This document shows positions 1 through 7,375 of a stretch of DNA of 64,000 nt, in pieces. Origin of the DNA: Pseudomonadota bacterium (GTDB lineage: Bacteria > Pseudomonadota > Alphaproteobacteria > Rhizobiales > Hyphomicrobiaceae); the NCBI GenBank assembly GCA_018242295.1, contig JAFECE010000011.1, forward strand, positions 1,178,001 to 1,242,000, written 5' to 3'. The translations under genes and the position numbers were made by a program. Within the stretch, counting starts at the first letter, position 1, and each line of letters begins with the position of its first letter. The notes beneath the pieces are model-generated. The model ran no database searches. It was not told the origin of the DNA and saw only the letters and a program-made list of their open reading frames with translations.

Positions 1-34
1 GACGGGAGGGCATCCCGTCCCCGTTTTGTTGCGT

Positions 35-883
35 TCAGAGAACCGAGCCCTTGAAGTCGCTGACTTTGCAGCTGACCGATTGAGCGGCGAGTTCCTTGCA
101 GATCTTCTTGGCGTCGGCTTTCGATTTGATCGGGCCTGCGATTAGCCCGTAGCTTGGATTTGCCGCCGTTCCGAGATCGGCATAGTGCGCGATAAGCGTT
201 CCGAGCTGATCCGCGTGCGTCTGGGAGAGAGCACTCCAGGTGACGCGAAGGCCGTCAACGGAGCTATCTGTGGCGATCTGAATTCCGATCGGCTTCGGCG
301 CGGGCTTCACGACAGCGGGGCCGAAGCTAATGGCATCGCCTCCGGTCGCCGTCTTGGCGGGCTTGTTGATGCTTCCTGTCACGATCGGCGCGCCCACTTG
401 CGGTGCGTCCGGCGTGGCGTTGATAACCTTGGTTGGCGTCGCTGCGTCAGGCGCGTGGTCCACATGCGCTTGTGTAGCGCCCGAGCCGAAGTCCGGAACA
501 TCCGGTGTCGGCGGCGGTGACGACTGGACGAGGGCGGACGCCTGCGTCGGTGCGGCATGAATCTTGTCGTCGAGGGCGGCGAGTTGCGTGTTGAGCTGCT
601 GCGTTTGGTTCGCTTGCGCGGCAACGTCGGCTTTGACGCTCTCGACGTCGGCCTGAAGTTTGTTCAGCGATGATTTCAAGTCGTCGACATCGGACGACAC
701 GCGCATCACCTGCGTTTCGCCCAGGCTCATGCGGCCGCCCGAAAAGTCGGGAAGCAGGTGCGGCGCGAAAAATGCCACGCACAGATATCCTAGACCCGCG
801 CCGCCGAGCGTGAACCATATCGCTGCATATGGCGTGGCACCGGTGTTCCTGCGCATCGGCTTGTCGCTTGCAGACTTGGTCAT
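35..883 (-). CDS. Membrane-anchored protein with SPOR-like C-terminus
   Basis: 282 aa. After a short basic N-terminus there is one hydrophobic segment at about residues 18-42, then a heptad-rich, Gln/Asp/Lys-rich stretch at about 60-110 that should form a coiled coil, a Pro/Ala/Thr-rich linker, and a C-terminal module of about 75 residues ending YGLIAGPIKSKADAKKICKEL...SVSCKVSDF. That module resembles SPOR (peptidoglycan-binding) domains, with the typical paired late cysteines. Topology suggests an inner-membrane anchor with a periplasmic coiled coil and wall-binding end. It is divergent from glmU, which supplies wall precursor, but no specific function is known. The SPOR assignment is by eye. 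Confidence 0.7.
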   Translation of the reverse strand: MTKSASDKPMRRNTGATPYAAIWFTLGGAGLGYLCVAFFAPHLLPDFSGGRMSLGETQVMRVSSDVDDLKSSLNKLQADVESVKADVAAQANQTQQLNTQLAALDDKIHAAPTQASALVQSSPPPTPDVPDFGSGATQAHVDHAPDAATPTKVINATPDAPQVGAPIVTGSINKPAKTATGGDAISFGPAVVKPAPKPIGIQIATDSSVDGLRVTWSALSQTHADQLGTLIAHYADLGTAANPSYGLIAGPIKSKADAKKICKELAAQSVSCKVSDFKGSVL

Positions 884-1243
884 TGATTTGTCGTCCTACT
901 GCGTCAGAGGGGCTCCGACCGACGATCGTCCCCCCGAATCGATTTCACTACGTGGTTGAGGTTGGGTCGGGCTTGCGTTTGCCGCAATGGCGGGGCGCAC
1001 GTTCGGCAACAGAAGCTGTGGACGAAGGCAGAGATGCTGCAAGGCACCTATCCTTCGGGAACTGTTAGGCAAAGAGCGGTTGAAAGCGGTACATGAGGCG
1101 CCTAGCGGCCGGCGCATGGGCCGGTCGGTATGGCCGCACTTGCCCCTGATGGATCGCTGGCGCTATGGCATGTTGGGCCGCCGGGCGCAGATGAAACCAT
1201 CGCTCGCCCTTCGGCTCCGTTGCAACGCAAAGCAAGGTTCTCC
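884..1243. other. Intergenic region between divergent genes
   Basis: About 360 nt separate the SPOR-like gene (leftward) from glmU (rightward), so both promoters must lie here. The glmU reading frame stays open upstream to about 1130, but that part lacks the GlmU family N-terminus and is taken as non-coding. I see no convincing tRNA, riboswitch or small gene. Confidence 0.5.
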
Positions 1244-2611
1244 ATGAGTATCCGGCCCTGTCTGTTCGTCGTGCTCGCTGCGGGCAAGGGCACGCGCATG
1301 AAGTCGTCGCTGCCGAAGGTCCTCCATAAGATCGCCGGGCAATCGATGCTTGCGCACGTATTGACGACGGCATCGGGTATTGCCGGGGGCAAAATTGCTG
1401 TCGTGGTGGCGCCTGGCATGGACGCGGTGGCCGCGGAGTCTCTTCGTGTCGCTCCAAGCGCTCGGATCTTCGAGCAGGCGGCACAGCGGGGGACCGCGGA
1501 TGCCGTGCTCGCCGCCAAGGCGGCGCTCGATGAGGAGACCGGTGGCGACGTCGTCGTACTTTTTGCCGATACCCCGCTCGTCCGCAGCGAGGTGATCGAG
1601 CGGCTTCGCGCGGCGCTCGACGGCGGTGCGGGTGTTGCCGTTCTCGGCTTCCGGCCAAAAGATCCGGCGGGCTACGGCCGGCTTCTCCTTGATGACGGCG
1701 GAGCCCTCGAAGGCATTCGGGAAGAGCAGGACGCCTCGGACGCGGAGCGGAAGATCGGCCTATGCAATTCGGGGGTGATGGCGTTTCGGGTTCCGAAGCT
1801 GTCAGGCCTGCTCAGCCAAATCGGCAGTGCCAATGCAAAGTCCGAGTTCTACCTGACCGACGCTATCGAAATTGCGCGGAACGAGGGACTGAAAGCTGCG
1901 GTCGTCGAGTGTGACGAGACCGATGTTCTCGGCGTCAACACGCGGGAACAGCAGGCGGCGGCGGAAGCCGTCTGGCAGGCGCGGGCGCGTTCGGCGTTCA
2001 TGCGAGACGGCGTCTCGATGGTCGCCCCGGAGACCGTCTGGTTGAACTTCGATACGCAAATCGCTTCTGATGTCTCGATTGAGCCGAACGTCGTGTTCGG
2101 GGCCGGGGTGACAGTGGAAGAGGGCGCCCAGATCCTCGGCTTTTGCCACATCGAGGGCGCGACGATCGGGAAAGGCGCGCGAATCGGTCCGTTCGCACGT
2201 TTCCGTCCGGGCGCCCGCATCGGGGCGAAAGTCCACATCGGCAATTTCGTCGAGGTTAAGAACGTCACGCTCGAAGAGGGCGCGAAGGCCAATCATCTCT
2301 CCTATCTCGGGGATGGCACCGTCGGCGCCGGCGCGAACATCGGCGCGGGGACCATCTTTTGTAATTATGACGGATACAACAAAGAGAAGACCGAGGTCGG
2401 CGAAGGGGCTTTCATCGGTTCGAATACGTCGCTCGTCGCTCCTATAAAAATAGGCGCAGGCGCCTATATCGGGTCCGGCAGTGTGATCACGAAGAACGTC
2501 AGTCCGGGTGCCCTCGCGATCGAGCGGAGTGCCCAGGAAGAGCGGCCGGGGTGGGCTGAAAAGTTTCGGGCGGTGATGTCCCGGCGGAAAGCCGCGGCAC
2601 AGAGAAAGTAG
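1244..2611 (+). CDS. glmU: Bifunctional N-acetylglucosamine-1-phosphate uridyltransferase / glucosamine-1-phosphate acetyltransferase
   Basis: 455 aa, normal for GlmU. It acetylates glucosamine-1-P and then transfers UMP to give UDP-GlcNAc, the precursor of peptidoglycan and lipid A. The N-terminal pyrophosphorylase half opens with LAAGKGTRMKSSLPKVLH, the nucleotide-binding signature. The C-terminal half is a left-handed beta helix made of hexapeptide repeats (for example IGKGARIGPFARF), including the NYDGYNKEKT acetyl-CoA site region. The ATG at 1244 is chosen because the family starts just before the LAAGKG motif; the in-frame extension to 1130 has no family counterpart. glmS follows 140 nt downstream, so the two steps of the pathway lie together. 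Confidence 0.96.
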   Translation: MSIRPCLFVVLAAGKGTRMKSSLPKVLHKIAGQSMLAHVLTTASGIAGGKIAVVVAPGMDAVAAESLRVAPSARIFEQAAQRGTADAVLAAKAALDEETGGDVVVLFADTPLVRSEVIERLRAALDGGAGVAVLGFRPKDPAGYGRLLLDDGGALEGIREEQDASDAERKIGLCNSGVMAFRVPKLSGLLSQIGSANAKSEFYLTDAIEIARNEGLKAAVVECDETDVLGVNTREQQAAAEAVWQARARSAFMRDGVSMVAPETVWLNFDTQIASDVSIEPNVVFGAGVTVEEGAQILGFCHIEGATIGKGARIGPFARFRPGARIGAKVHIGNFVEVKNVTLEEGAKANHLSYLGDGTVGAGANIGAGTIFCNYDGYNKEKTEVGEGAFIGSNTSLVAPIKIGAGAYIGSGSVITKNVSPGALAIERSAQEERPGWAEKFRAVMSRRKAAAQRK

Positions 2612-2751
2612 TTCGTTTACCAAGTTCGGAAGTTACGCAGCCACTCAACTATAAAGTGCGTTCGTACTTCTGAAACACTCTGTGATTTGAGAAGATTGTT
2701 AACCGCCTCCATCGTTCGATTTGGGGGAAGCGCTTTTTGGGGGACGGGTCC

Positions 2752-4572
2752 ATGTGTGGGATCGTCGGAATTCTCGGAAAATCTTCGGTTTCGACCAACT
2801 TGGTCGATGCTCTGCGGAGGCTCGAATATCGGGGTTATGATTCGGCCGGTATCGCGACAGTTGAGGATGGCGCGATTGAACGCCGCCGCGCTGAGGGCAA
2901 GCTCAGGAATTTGGAAAAGCGGCTGATCGCGGAGCCGCTCGCCGGGCGTACGGGCATTGGCCACACGCGCTGGGCAACGCACGGCCGCCCGACGGAGCGC
3001 AACGCCCATCCGCATATGACGGCAAAGGTTTCCGTCGTGCATAACGGCATCATCGAGAATTTCCGTGAACTCAGGAAAAGCCTCGAGGCCAAGGGACACA
3101 AATTCGAGACCGACACCGATACCGAGGCCGTCGTCCATCTGATCACGGACGAGATGGATCAAGGCGCCGAGCCCATCACGGCCGTTCGCAACGCCCTGCA
3201 GCACCTCCAGGGCGCCTTTGCGCTCGGGATTATTTTCGCGGGCCAAGACGATCTGATGATCGCGGCGCGCAAGGGTTCTCCGCTCGCCATCGGCCACGGA
3301 TCGGGTGAGATGTACCTTGGATCCGACGCGATCGCGCTTGCACCTTTCACGGATGCTATCACCTATCTTGAAGAGGGCGACTGGGCGGTTTTGCACCGCT
3401 CCGGCGCCGAGATCTTCAATTTGGACGGTGAACGCGTGGAGCGGCCACTCGTCAAAGCCGTTGCGAGCTCTCTTTTGATCGACAAGGGCAACTATCGCCA
3501 CTTCATGGCGAAGGAAATTCATGAGCAGCCCGAGGTCATTTCGCACACGCTGGCGAATTACCTCGATATGACCACCGCGCGCGTTCGCTTTCCGGATTTG
3601 GGCGTCGATCTCTCGAAAATCAGCCGCGTGACGATATCGGCATGCGGCACCGCCTATTATGCCGGGCTCGTCGCCAAGTACTGGATCGAGCGCTATGCGC
3701 GCTTGCCGGTGGACATCGATGTGGCTTCCGAAATGCGCTACCGCGAGACGCCGCTGCCCGAGAACGGGCTTGCGGTCTTTGTTTCGCAATCCGGTGAAAC
3801 GGCCGATACGCTCGCGACGCTTCGTTACGCGAAGGCCAACGAGCAACGGATCGCTTCGATCGTCAACGTGCGGACCTCCACGATTGCGCGGGAATCGCAC
3901 GCGGCATTGCCGACGCTCGCAGGCCCTGAAATCGGCGTCGCTTCGACGAAGGCCTTCACATGCCAGCTTTCGGTCCTCGCATGTCTCGCCATCGCGATTG
4001 CCCGGGCTCGGGACAAGATTACGGCCGAACAGGAAACCGCGCTCGTCAAAGGTCTGATGGAGGTGCCACGGCACATCGCATCGATCCTGCGGAACGACGA
4101 TCCCTTCGTGGCTGTCGCGCATGAGCTGGCGAAGGCGCGTGACGTTCTCTACCTGGGACGGGGTTCCAGCTTCCCGATCGCGCTCGAAGGTGCGCTGAAG
4201 CTCAAGGAGATTTCCTACATTCATGCCGAGGGCTATGCGGCCGGCGAGCTGAAGCACGGTCCGATCGCACTGATCGATGAAAGCGTGCCAGTGGTTGTCG
4301 TTGCCCCCGAGGACGAGCTTTTCGAGAAGACAGTGTCCAACTTGCAGGAAGTAGCGGCGCGGGGCGGTCAGGTCATCCTGATTTCAGACGCGGGGCCAGA
4401 AAAAGCTGGTTGTAAACTCGCTGCCCACATCCAAATGCCGAAGGTCGACACTTTTGTTGCGCCAATGATCTATGCTGTTCCGACTCAGCTCATCGCCTAC
4501 CAGACGGCGGTGCTGATGGGGACGGACGTCGATCAGCCACGGAATTTGGCGAAGTCGGTTACCGTGGAATAA
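2752..4572 (+). CDS. glmS: Glutamine-fructose-6-phosphate aminotransferase (isomerizing)
   Basis: 606 aa, full length. It makes glucosamine-6-phosphate from fructose-6-P and glutamine, the committed step to UDP-GlcNAc. The N-terminus MCGIVGI gives the catalytic Cys1 after Met removal, which fixes the start at 2752 (a 5-codon upstream extension would bury it). HTRWATHG and the NGIIEN loop of the class II glutaminase domain are present, followed by two SIS sugar isomerase domains (SACGTAYYAG, SQSGETADT, GRGSSFPIALEGALKLKE) and the family C-terminus PRNLAKSVTVE. No glmS ribozyme or riboswitch is evident upstream. A short GC stem (4572-4589) follows the stop without a T-run. Confidence 0.97.
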   Translation: MCGIVGILGKSSVSTNLVDALRRLEYRGYDSAGIATVEDGAIERRRAEGKLRNLEKRLIAEPLAGRTGIGHTRWATHGRPTERNAHPHMTAKVSVVHNGIIENFRELRKSLEAKGHKFETDTDTEAVVHLITDEMDQGAEPITAVRNALQHLQGAFALGIIFAGQDDLMIAARKGSPLAIGHGSGEMYLGSDAIALAPFTDAITYLEEGDWAVLHRSGAEIFNLDGERVERPLVKAVASSLLIDKGNYRHFMAKEIHEQPEVISHTLANYLDMTTARVRFPDLGVDLSKISRVTISACGTAYYAGLVAKYWIERYARLPVDIDVASEMRYRETPLPENGLAVFVSQSGETADTLATLRYAKANEQRIASIVNVRTSTIARESHAALPTLAGPEIGVASTKAFTCQLSVLACLAIAIARARDKITAEQETALVKGLMEVPRHIASILRNDDPFVAVAHELAKARDVLYLGRGSSFPIALEGALKLKEISYIHAEGYAAGELKHGPIALIDESVPVVVVAPEDELFEKTVSNLQEVAARGGQVILISDAGPEKAGCKLAAHIQMPKVDTFVAPMIYAVPTQLIAYQTAVLMGTDVDQPRNLAKSVTVE

Positions 4573-4690
4573 CCGGCAAAAAAGCCGGTATAGAGGGGCG
4601 GGGGCCCACAATTTGCCTCGTTCAAATGATTGCAATACCTTGAGGAGGGTTGCGCGATCTAGAACGTGACCATTGGGGAAGGTACGGACA

Positions 4691-5986
4691 ATGACGCAGT
4701 TCCAGGTGTTGGCGCGCCCACTGGCGCTCGCTGCCATGGTGACGTGCGTATTTGCTGGCGGGCTCGCGGGCTGGCCGTCGACCGGGGAAGCCCGCAAAGC
4801 GAAGTCGGGAAGCCAGGCGGCACAACCGGCGCAGGGACCGCAGGCTGGTCAGAATGGCGACGGCAGTGACGCTGATCAGAAGGCGGCCGCCGCCGCAGCG
4901 GCGCACAAGGCCTACGACGCCGGATTGAAGGAATACGCCGCCGGTCGGTATCAGAACGCCATTGGCCAGCTGACGATCGCCGTCAAAGCTGGCGTCCTTT
5001 CTACTTCTGAAATGGCGAAAGCCCTTTACACGCGTGGCCTTGCCTACAAACGCGATAACAAGGCGGGGCTCGCGATCTCGGATCTCACGAGCGCGATTTG
5101 GCTGAAAAACGGACTTAGCCCGAGCGACCAGAAATCGGCTGCCGCCGAGCGCTCGGAGGCCTATCGGATGGCCGGTCTCCCGGATACGGGCAGCTCGCCC
5201 GACCGTCCGGCAGCTGTCGCAACGCCAGCAGCGCCGGCAGCAACGGGCGCCAATGTCGTCGCAAATCCCGCGCCCGGTCCTAATGCCGGTTCGGCGGGAC
5301 TTTCGGCGGCGGCGATCGCCGAGGCTGCAGGCAAGCAGAATTCGGGTGGTAGTGGTTCCGGCGACGGGACGGCGGCGGCGATCACGCGCCAGGACGCCGG
5401 CAGCGCGCAGAGCGATACGAGCCTCCAGTCGGCGGCGTCCGCGACCGTGTCGGATGGGCCTGCGCCCGCGCCAGCGTCCTCCGGATCTTCCTTCGGCCAG
5501 ACGGTCAGCGCGATTCCCGGGAACGTGAGCGGCTTCTTCTCGAACATGTTCGGGGGGGGATCGTCCACTGCTCCACCGCCGCCGGCGGCCAGCGGCACGG
5601 TGACGACGGCTTCGACATCCGCGACCGCGCCGGAAACATCGAGCTGGAGCAACGCGACGTCTGTTGCGGCGGGCGCGCCAGCGAAAACCACGAAGGTCGC
5701 CCTCGCCGATACCAAGGCGAACCCCGTTGCGACGAAGGGTAAGTTCAAGATTCATATTGCGGCTTTGCGCTCGCGCGCTGAGGCTGAACAGCTAGCCCAA
5801 AATCTTGTAGCCCAGCACGGGGCCGACTTGGCTAATCACGTTCCGACCGTCGATGAAGCCGTCATCGGCAGCATGGGGACGTTTTATCGCGTGCGAATCG
5901 GCGGCTATGCCTCGCAGGAAGAGCCGCGTGGTCTCTGCAACAAACTCCGAAGCAGTGGCCTTGACTGTCTTGTCGTGACAAACTGA
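4691..5986 (+). CDS. Secreted TPR/SPOR-domain protein
   Basis: 431 aa. A signal peptide (LALAAMVTCVFAGGLAG) is followed by two TPR-like helical repeats at about 65-165 (AYDAGLKEYAAGRYQNAIGQL; ALYTRGLAYKRDNKAGLAISDL). A long low-complexity Ala/Ser/Gly/Pro linker (about 170-340) leads to a C-terminal SPOR domain (FKIHIAALRSRAEAEQLAQNL ... YRVRIGGYASQEEPRGLCNKL). SPOR domains bind denuded glycan strands, so a periplasmic wall-associated role is likely. The ATG at 4691 is preferred to one 18 nt upstream because it starts the signal peptide cleanly. It lies 118 nt after glmS and may be cotranscribed. Exact role unknown. Confidence 0.8.
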   Translation: MTQFQVLARPLALAAMVTCVFAGGLAGWPSTGEARKAKSGSQAAQPAQGPQAGQNGDGSDADQKAAAAAAAHKAYDAGLKEYAAGRYQNAIGQLTIAVKAGVLSTSEMAKALYTRGLAYKRDNKAGLAISDLTSAIWLKNGLSPSDQKSAAAERSEAYRMAGLPDTGSSPDRPAAVATPAAPAATGANVVANPAPGPNAGSAGLSAAAIAEAAGKQNSGGSGSGDGTAAAITRQDAGSAQSDTSLQSAASATVSDGPAPAPASSGSSFGQTVSAIPGNVSGFFSNMFGGGSSTAPPPPAASGTVTTASTSATAPETSSWSNATSVAAGAPAKTTKVALADTKANPVATKGKFKIHIAALRSRAEAEQLAQNLVAQHGADLANHVPTVDEAVIGSMGTFYRVRIGGYASQEEPRGLCNKLRSSGLDCLVVTN

Positions 5987-6029
5987 GGTTCGCCCGGTCT
6001 CCAGCGGGCCGAAGCTCGAGTGGGAGAGA

Positions 6030-6848
6030 ATGGCCGCTGCACCGCCTGCTCACGATCCCGGTCCCCGAAACCCTTCGGGTGCCGACGCGCAGTTAACGGC
6101 CGGGCTTAAGCGGCTCGTCAGTGATGACGGGAAAACCGGCTGGCGGCTTGGATCTCGTTTCCGCAATGCCTTTCTCACCGGCCTCGTTATCGTCGGGCCG
6201 GTCACGATCACGCTTTGGATGATGTGGGGCGTCATCCATTGGATTGACGCTTGGATCAAGCCTCTCCTGCCGACGACCTTCAACCCCGATACGTATCTGC
6301 CGTTCCCGGTGCCGGGACTGGGGCTCGTCATCGCCATTGTCGGGCTGACGCTGATCGGCGCGCTCGCTGCGAACCTGCTCGGTCGCACGCTCGTTTCATC
6401 CGGCGAACTTATGCTGTCGCGCACGCCGATCGTTCGCAACGTCTACGGTGCGCTGAAGCAAATTTTCGAGAGCGTGATCTCGACGACGGGGCCCAATGCG
6501 AGTTTCCAGAAGGTCGGGATGATCGAATTCCCGTCGAAGGAAATTTGGAGCCTCGTGTTCGTCACCGGTGAGACGACGGGCGAGATCAAGGACGTCAAAC
6601 CTGGCGGCACCGACGATCTGCTGACGGTCTTCATGCCGACGGGTATCGTGCCGCCAACGGGCTTCATCTGCTTCGTGCCGCGATCGAATGTCGTTTTCCT
6701 GACGATGACGGTCGAGGAAGCGGCGAAGATCATTCTCTCGGGTGGCATCGTGATGCCGGATATGGAAGAGAAGATGAAGCGGCTGGCGGCTGCGGCGGAG
6801 AAGAAGGCCTCGCGCTTTCGCTTAAGCGGAGACAAGCCGGTTGCGTGA
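6030..6848 (+). CDS. DUF502 family integral membrane protein
   Basis: 272 aa. Two transmembrane segments are visible: FLTGLVIVGPVTITLWMMWG and GLGLVIAIVGLTLIGALAAN. The family signatures RTPIVRNVYGALKQ, the ETTGEI segment and the PTGFICFVPRSNV stretch mark it as DUF502, widespread in Proteobacteria with no defined biochemical role. The C-terminal tail is charged and cytoplasmic-looking. It begins 43 nt after the SPOR gene, so they may share a transcript. Confidence 0.85.
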   Translation: MAAAPPAHDPGPRNPSGADAQLTAGLKRLVSDDGKTGWRLGSRFRNAFLTGLVIVGPVTITLWMMWGVIHWIDAWIKPLLPTTFNPDTYLPFPVPGLGLVIAIVGLTLIGALAANLLGRTLVSSGELMLSRTPIVRNVYGALKQIFESVISTTGPNASFQKVGMIEFPSKEIWSLVFVTGETTGEIKDVKPGGTDDLLTVFMPTGIVPPTGFICFVPRSNVVFLTMTVEEAAKIILSGGIVMPDMEEKMKRLAAAAEKKASRFRLSGDKPVA

Positions 6849-6901
6849 TCTCGGGAGCGAACGAGAACATCGATGTCTGTTATTGATAGACCTTGGTCGA
6901 C

Positions 6902-7273
6902 ATGACCGAACCCAAACTTTCGCCGCACGCGTTCGTGCTCGCCGTACACGACCTCAAGGGTTCGACGGCCTATTTCATCGATGTGCTCGGTTTCGCGAAA
7001 GACTGGAACGACGGCGACAACTGGCAAGCGCTCGTTCGCGGGGGAGTGAGAGTGATGCTCGGCCGCTGTCCGGATGCGCTCGCTCCATCCGAACTTGGCG
7101 ATCACAGCTATTTCGGCTTCTTCGCGACGGACGATGTGGACGCCCTGCACGCGGAATTCAAAGCCCGTGGCGCGCGCATCCTCTCCGGTCCCGCCGACAA
7201 GCCGTGGGGCTGGCGGGAGATGGCCGTCGCGACGACCGAGGGGCACCGGATGATGTTCGCGCAGGCGATCTAG
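6902..7273 (+). CDS. VOC (glyoxalase/bleomycin-resistance) superfamily protein
   Basis: 123 aa. One betaalphabetabetabeta pair is visible: FVLAVHDLKGSTAYFIDVLGF opens the first module and SYFGFFATDDVDALHAEFKARGARIL...PWGWREMAVATTEGHRMMFAQ forms the second. Substrate cannot be told; single-domain VOC proteins of this size work as dimers. An ATG at 6902 is preferred over a TTG at 6893. The TAG stop (7271-7273) lies inside the left end of a palindromic repeat shared with the convergent recG. Confidence 0.8.
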   Translation: MTEPKLSPHAFVLAVHDLKGSTAYFIDVLGFAKDWNDGDNWQALVRGGVRVMLGRCPDALAPSELGDHSYFGFFATDDVDALHAEFKARGARILSGPADKPWGWREMAVATTEGHRMMFAQAI

Positions 7274-7375
7274 AGCGTTTCCGCTTTTCTTTGAATCGCG
7301 AAAACGCTCTAGCCTTTTGTTTTGGCGCAATTCCGGACGCAAAACCGTTGCACACTTTTGCTGGAATTGCTCTAG
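7270..7375. repeat. Palindromic intergenic element that supplies both neighbouring stop codons
   Basis: The 106-nt element starts CTAGAGC and ends GCTCTAG (terminal inverted repeat). It folds into two hairpins: an 11-bp perfect stem CTAGAGCGTTT (7270-7280) with AAACGCTCTAG (7302-7312), and an 8-bp stem GCAATTCC (7326-7333) with GGAATTGC (7363-7370). It fills the gap between the convergent VOC gene and recG. The CTAG at each end contains the TAG stop of the adjacent gene. Similar short dispersed palindromes are known in Rhizobiales. It probably also works as a bidirectional terminator. Confidence 0.7.

Noticed and set aside
2612-2751. Possible glmS ribozyme or riboswitch upstream of glmS
   Set aside because: No matching fold seen, and the glmS ribozyme is a Gram-positive element.
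2617-4257. 546-aa open frame antisense to glmS
   Set aside because: High-GC codon bias of glmS leaves the opposite strand open. No domain, signal or ribosome site supports it.
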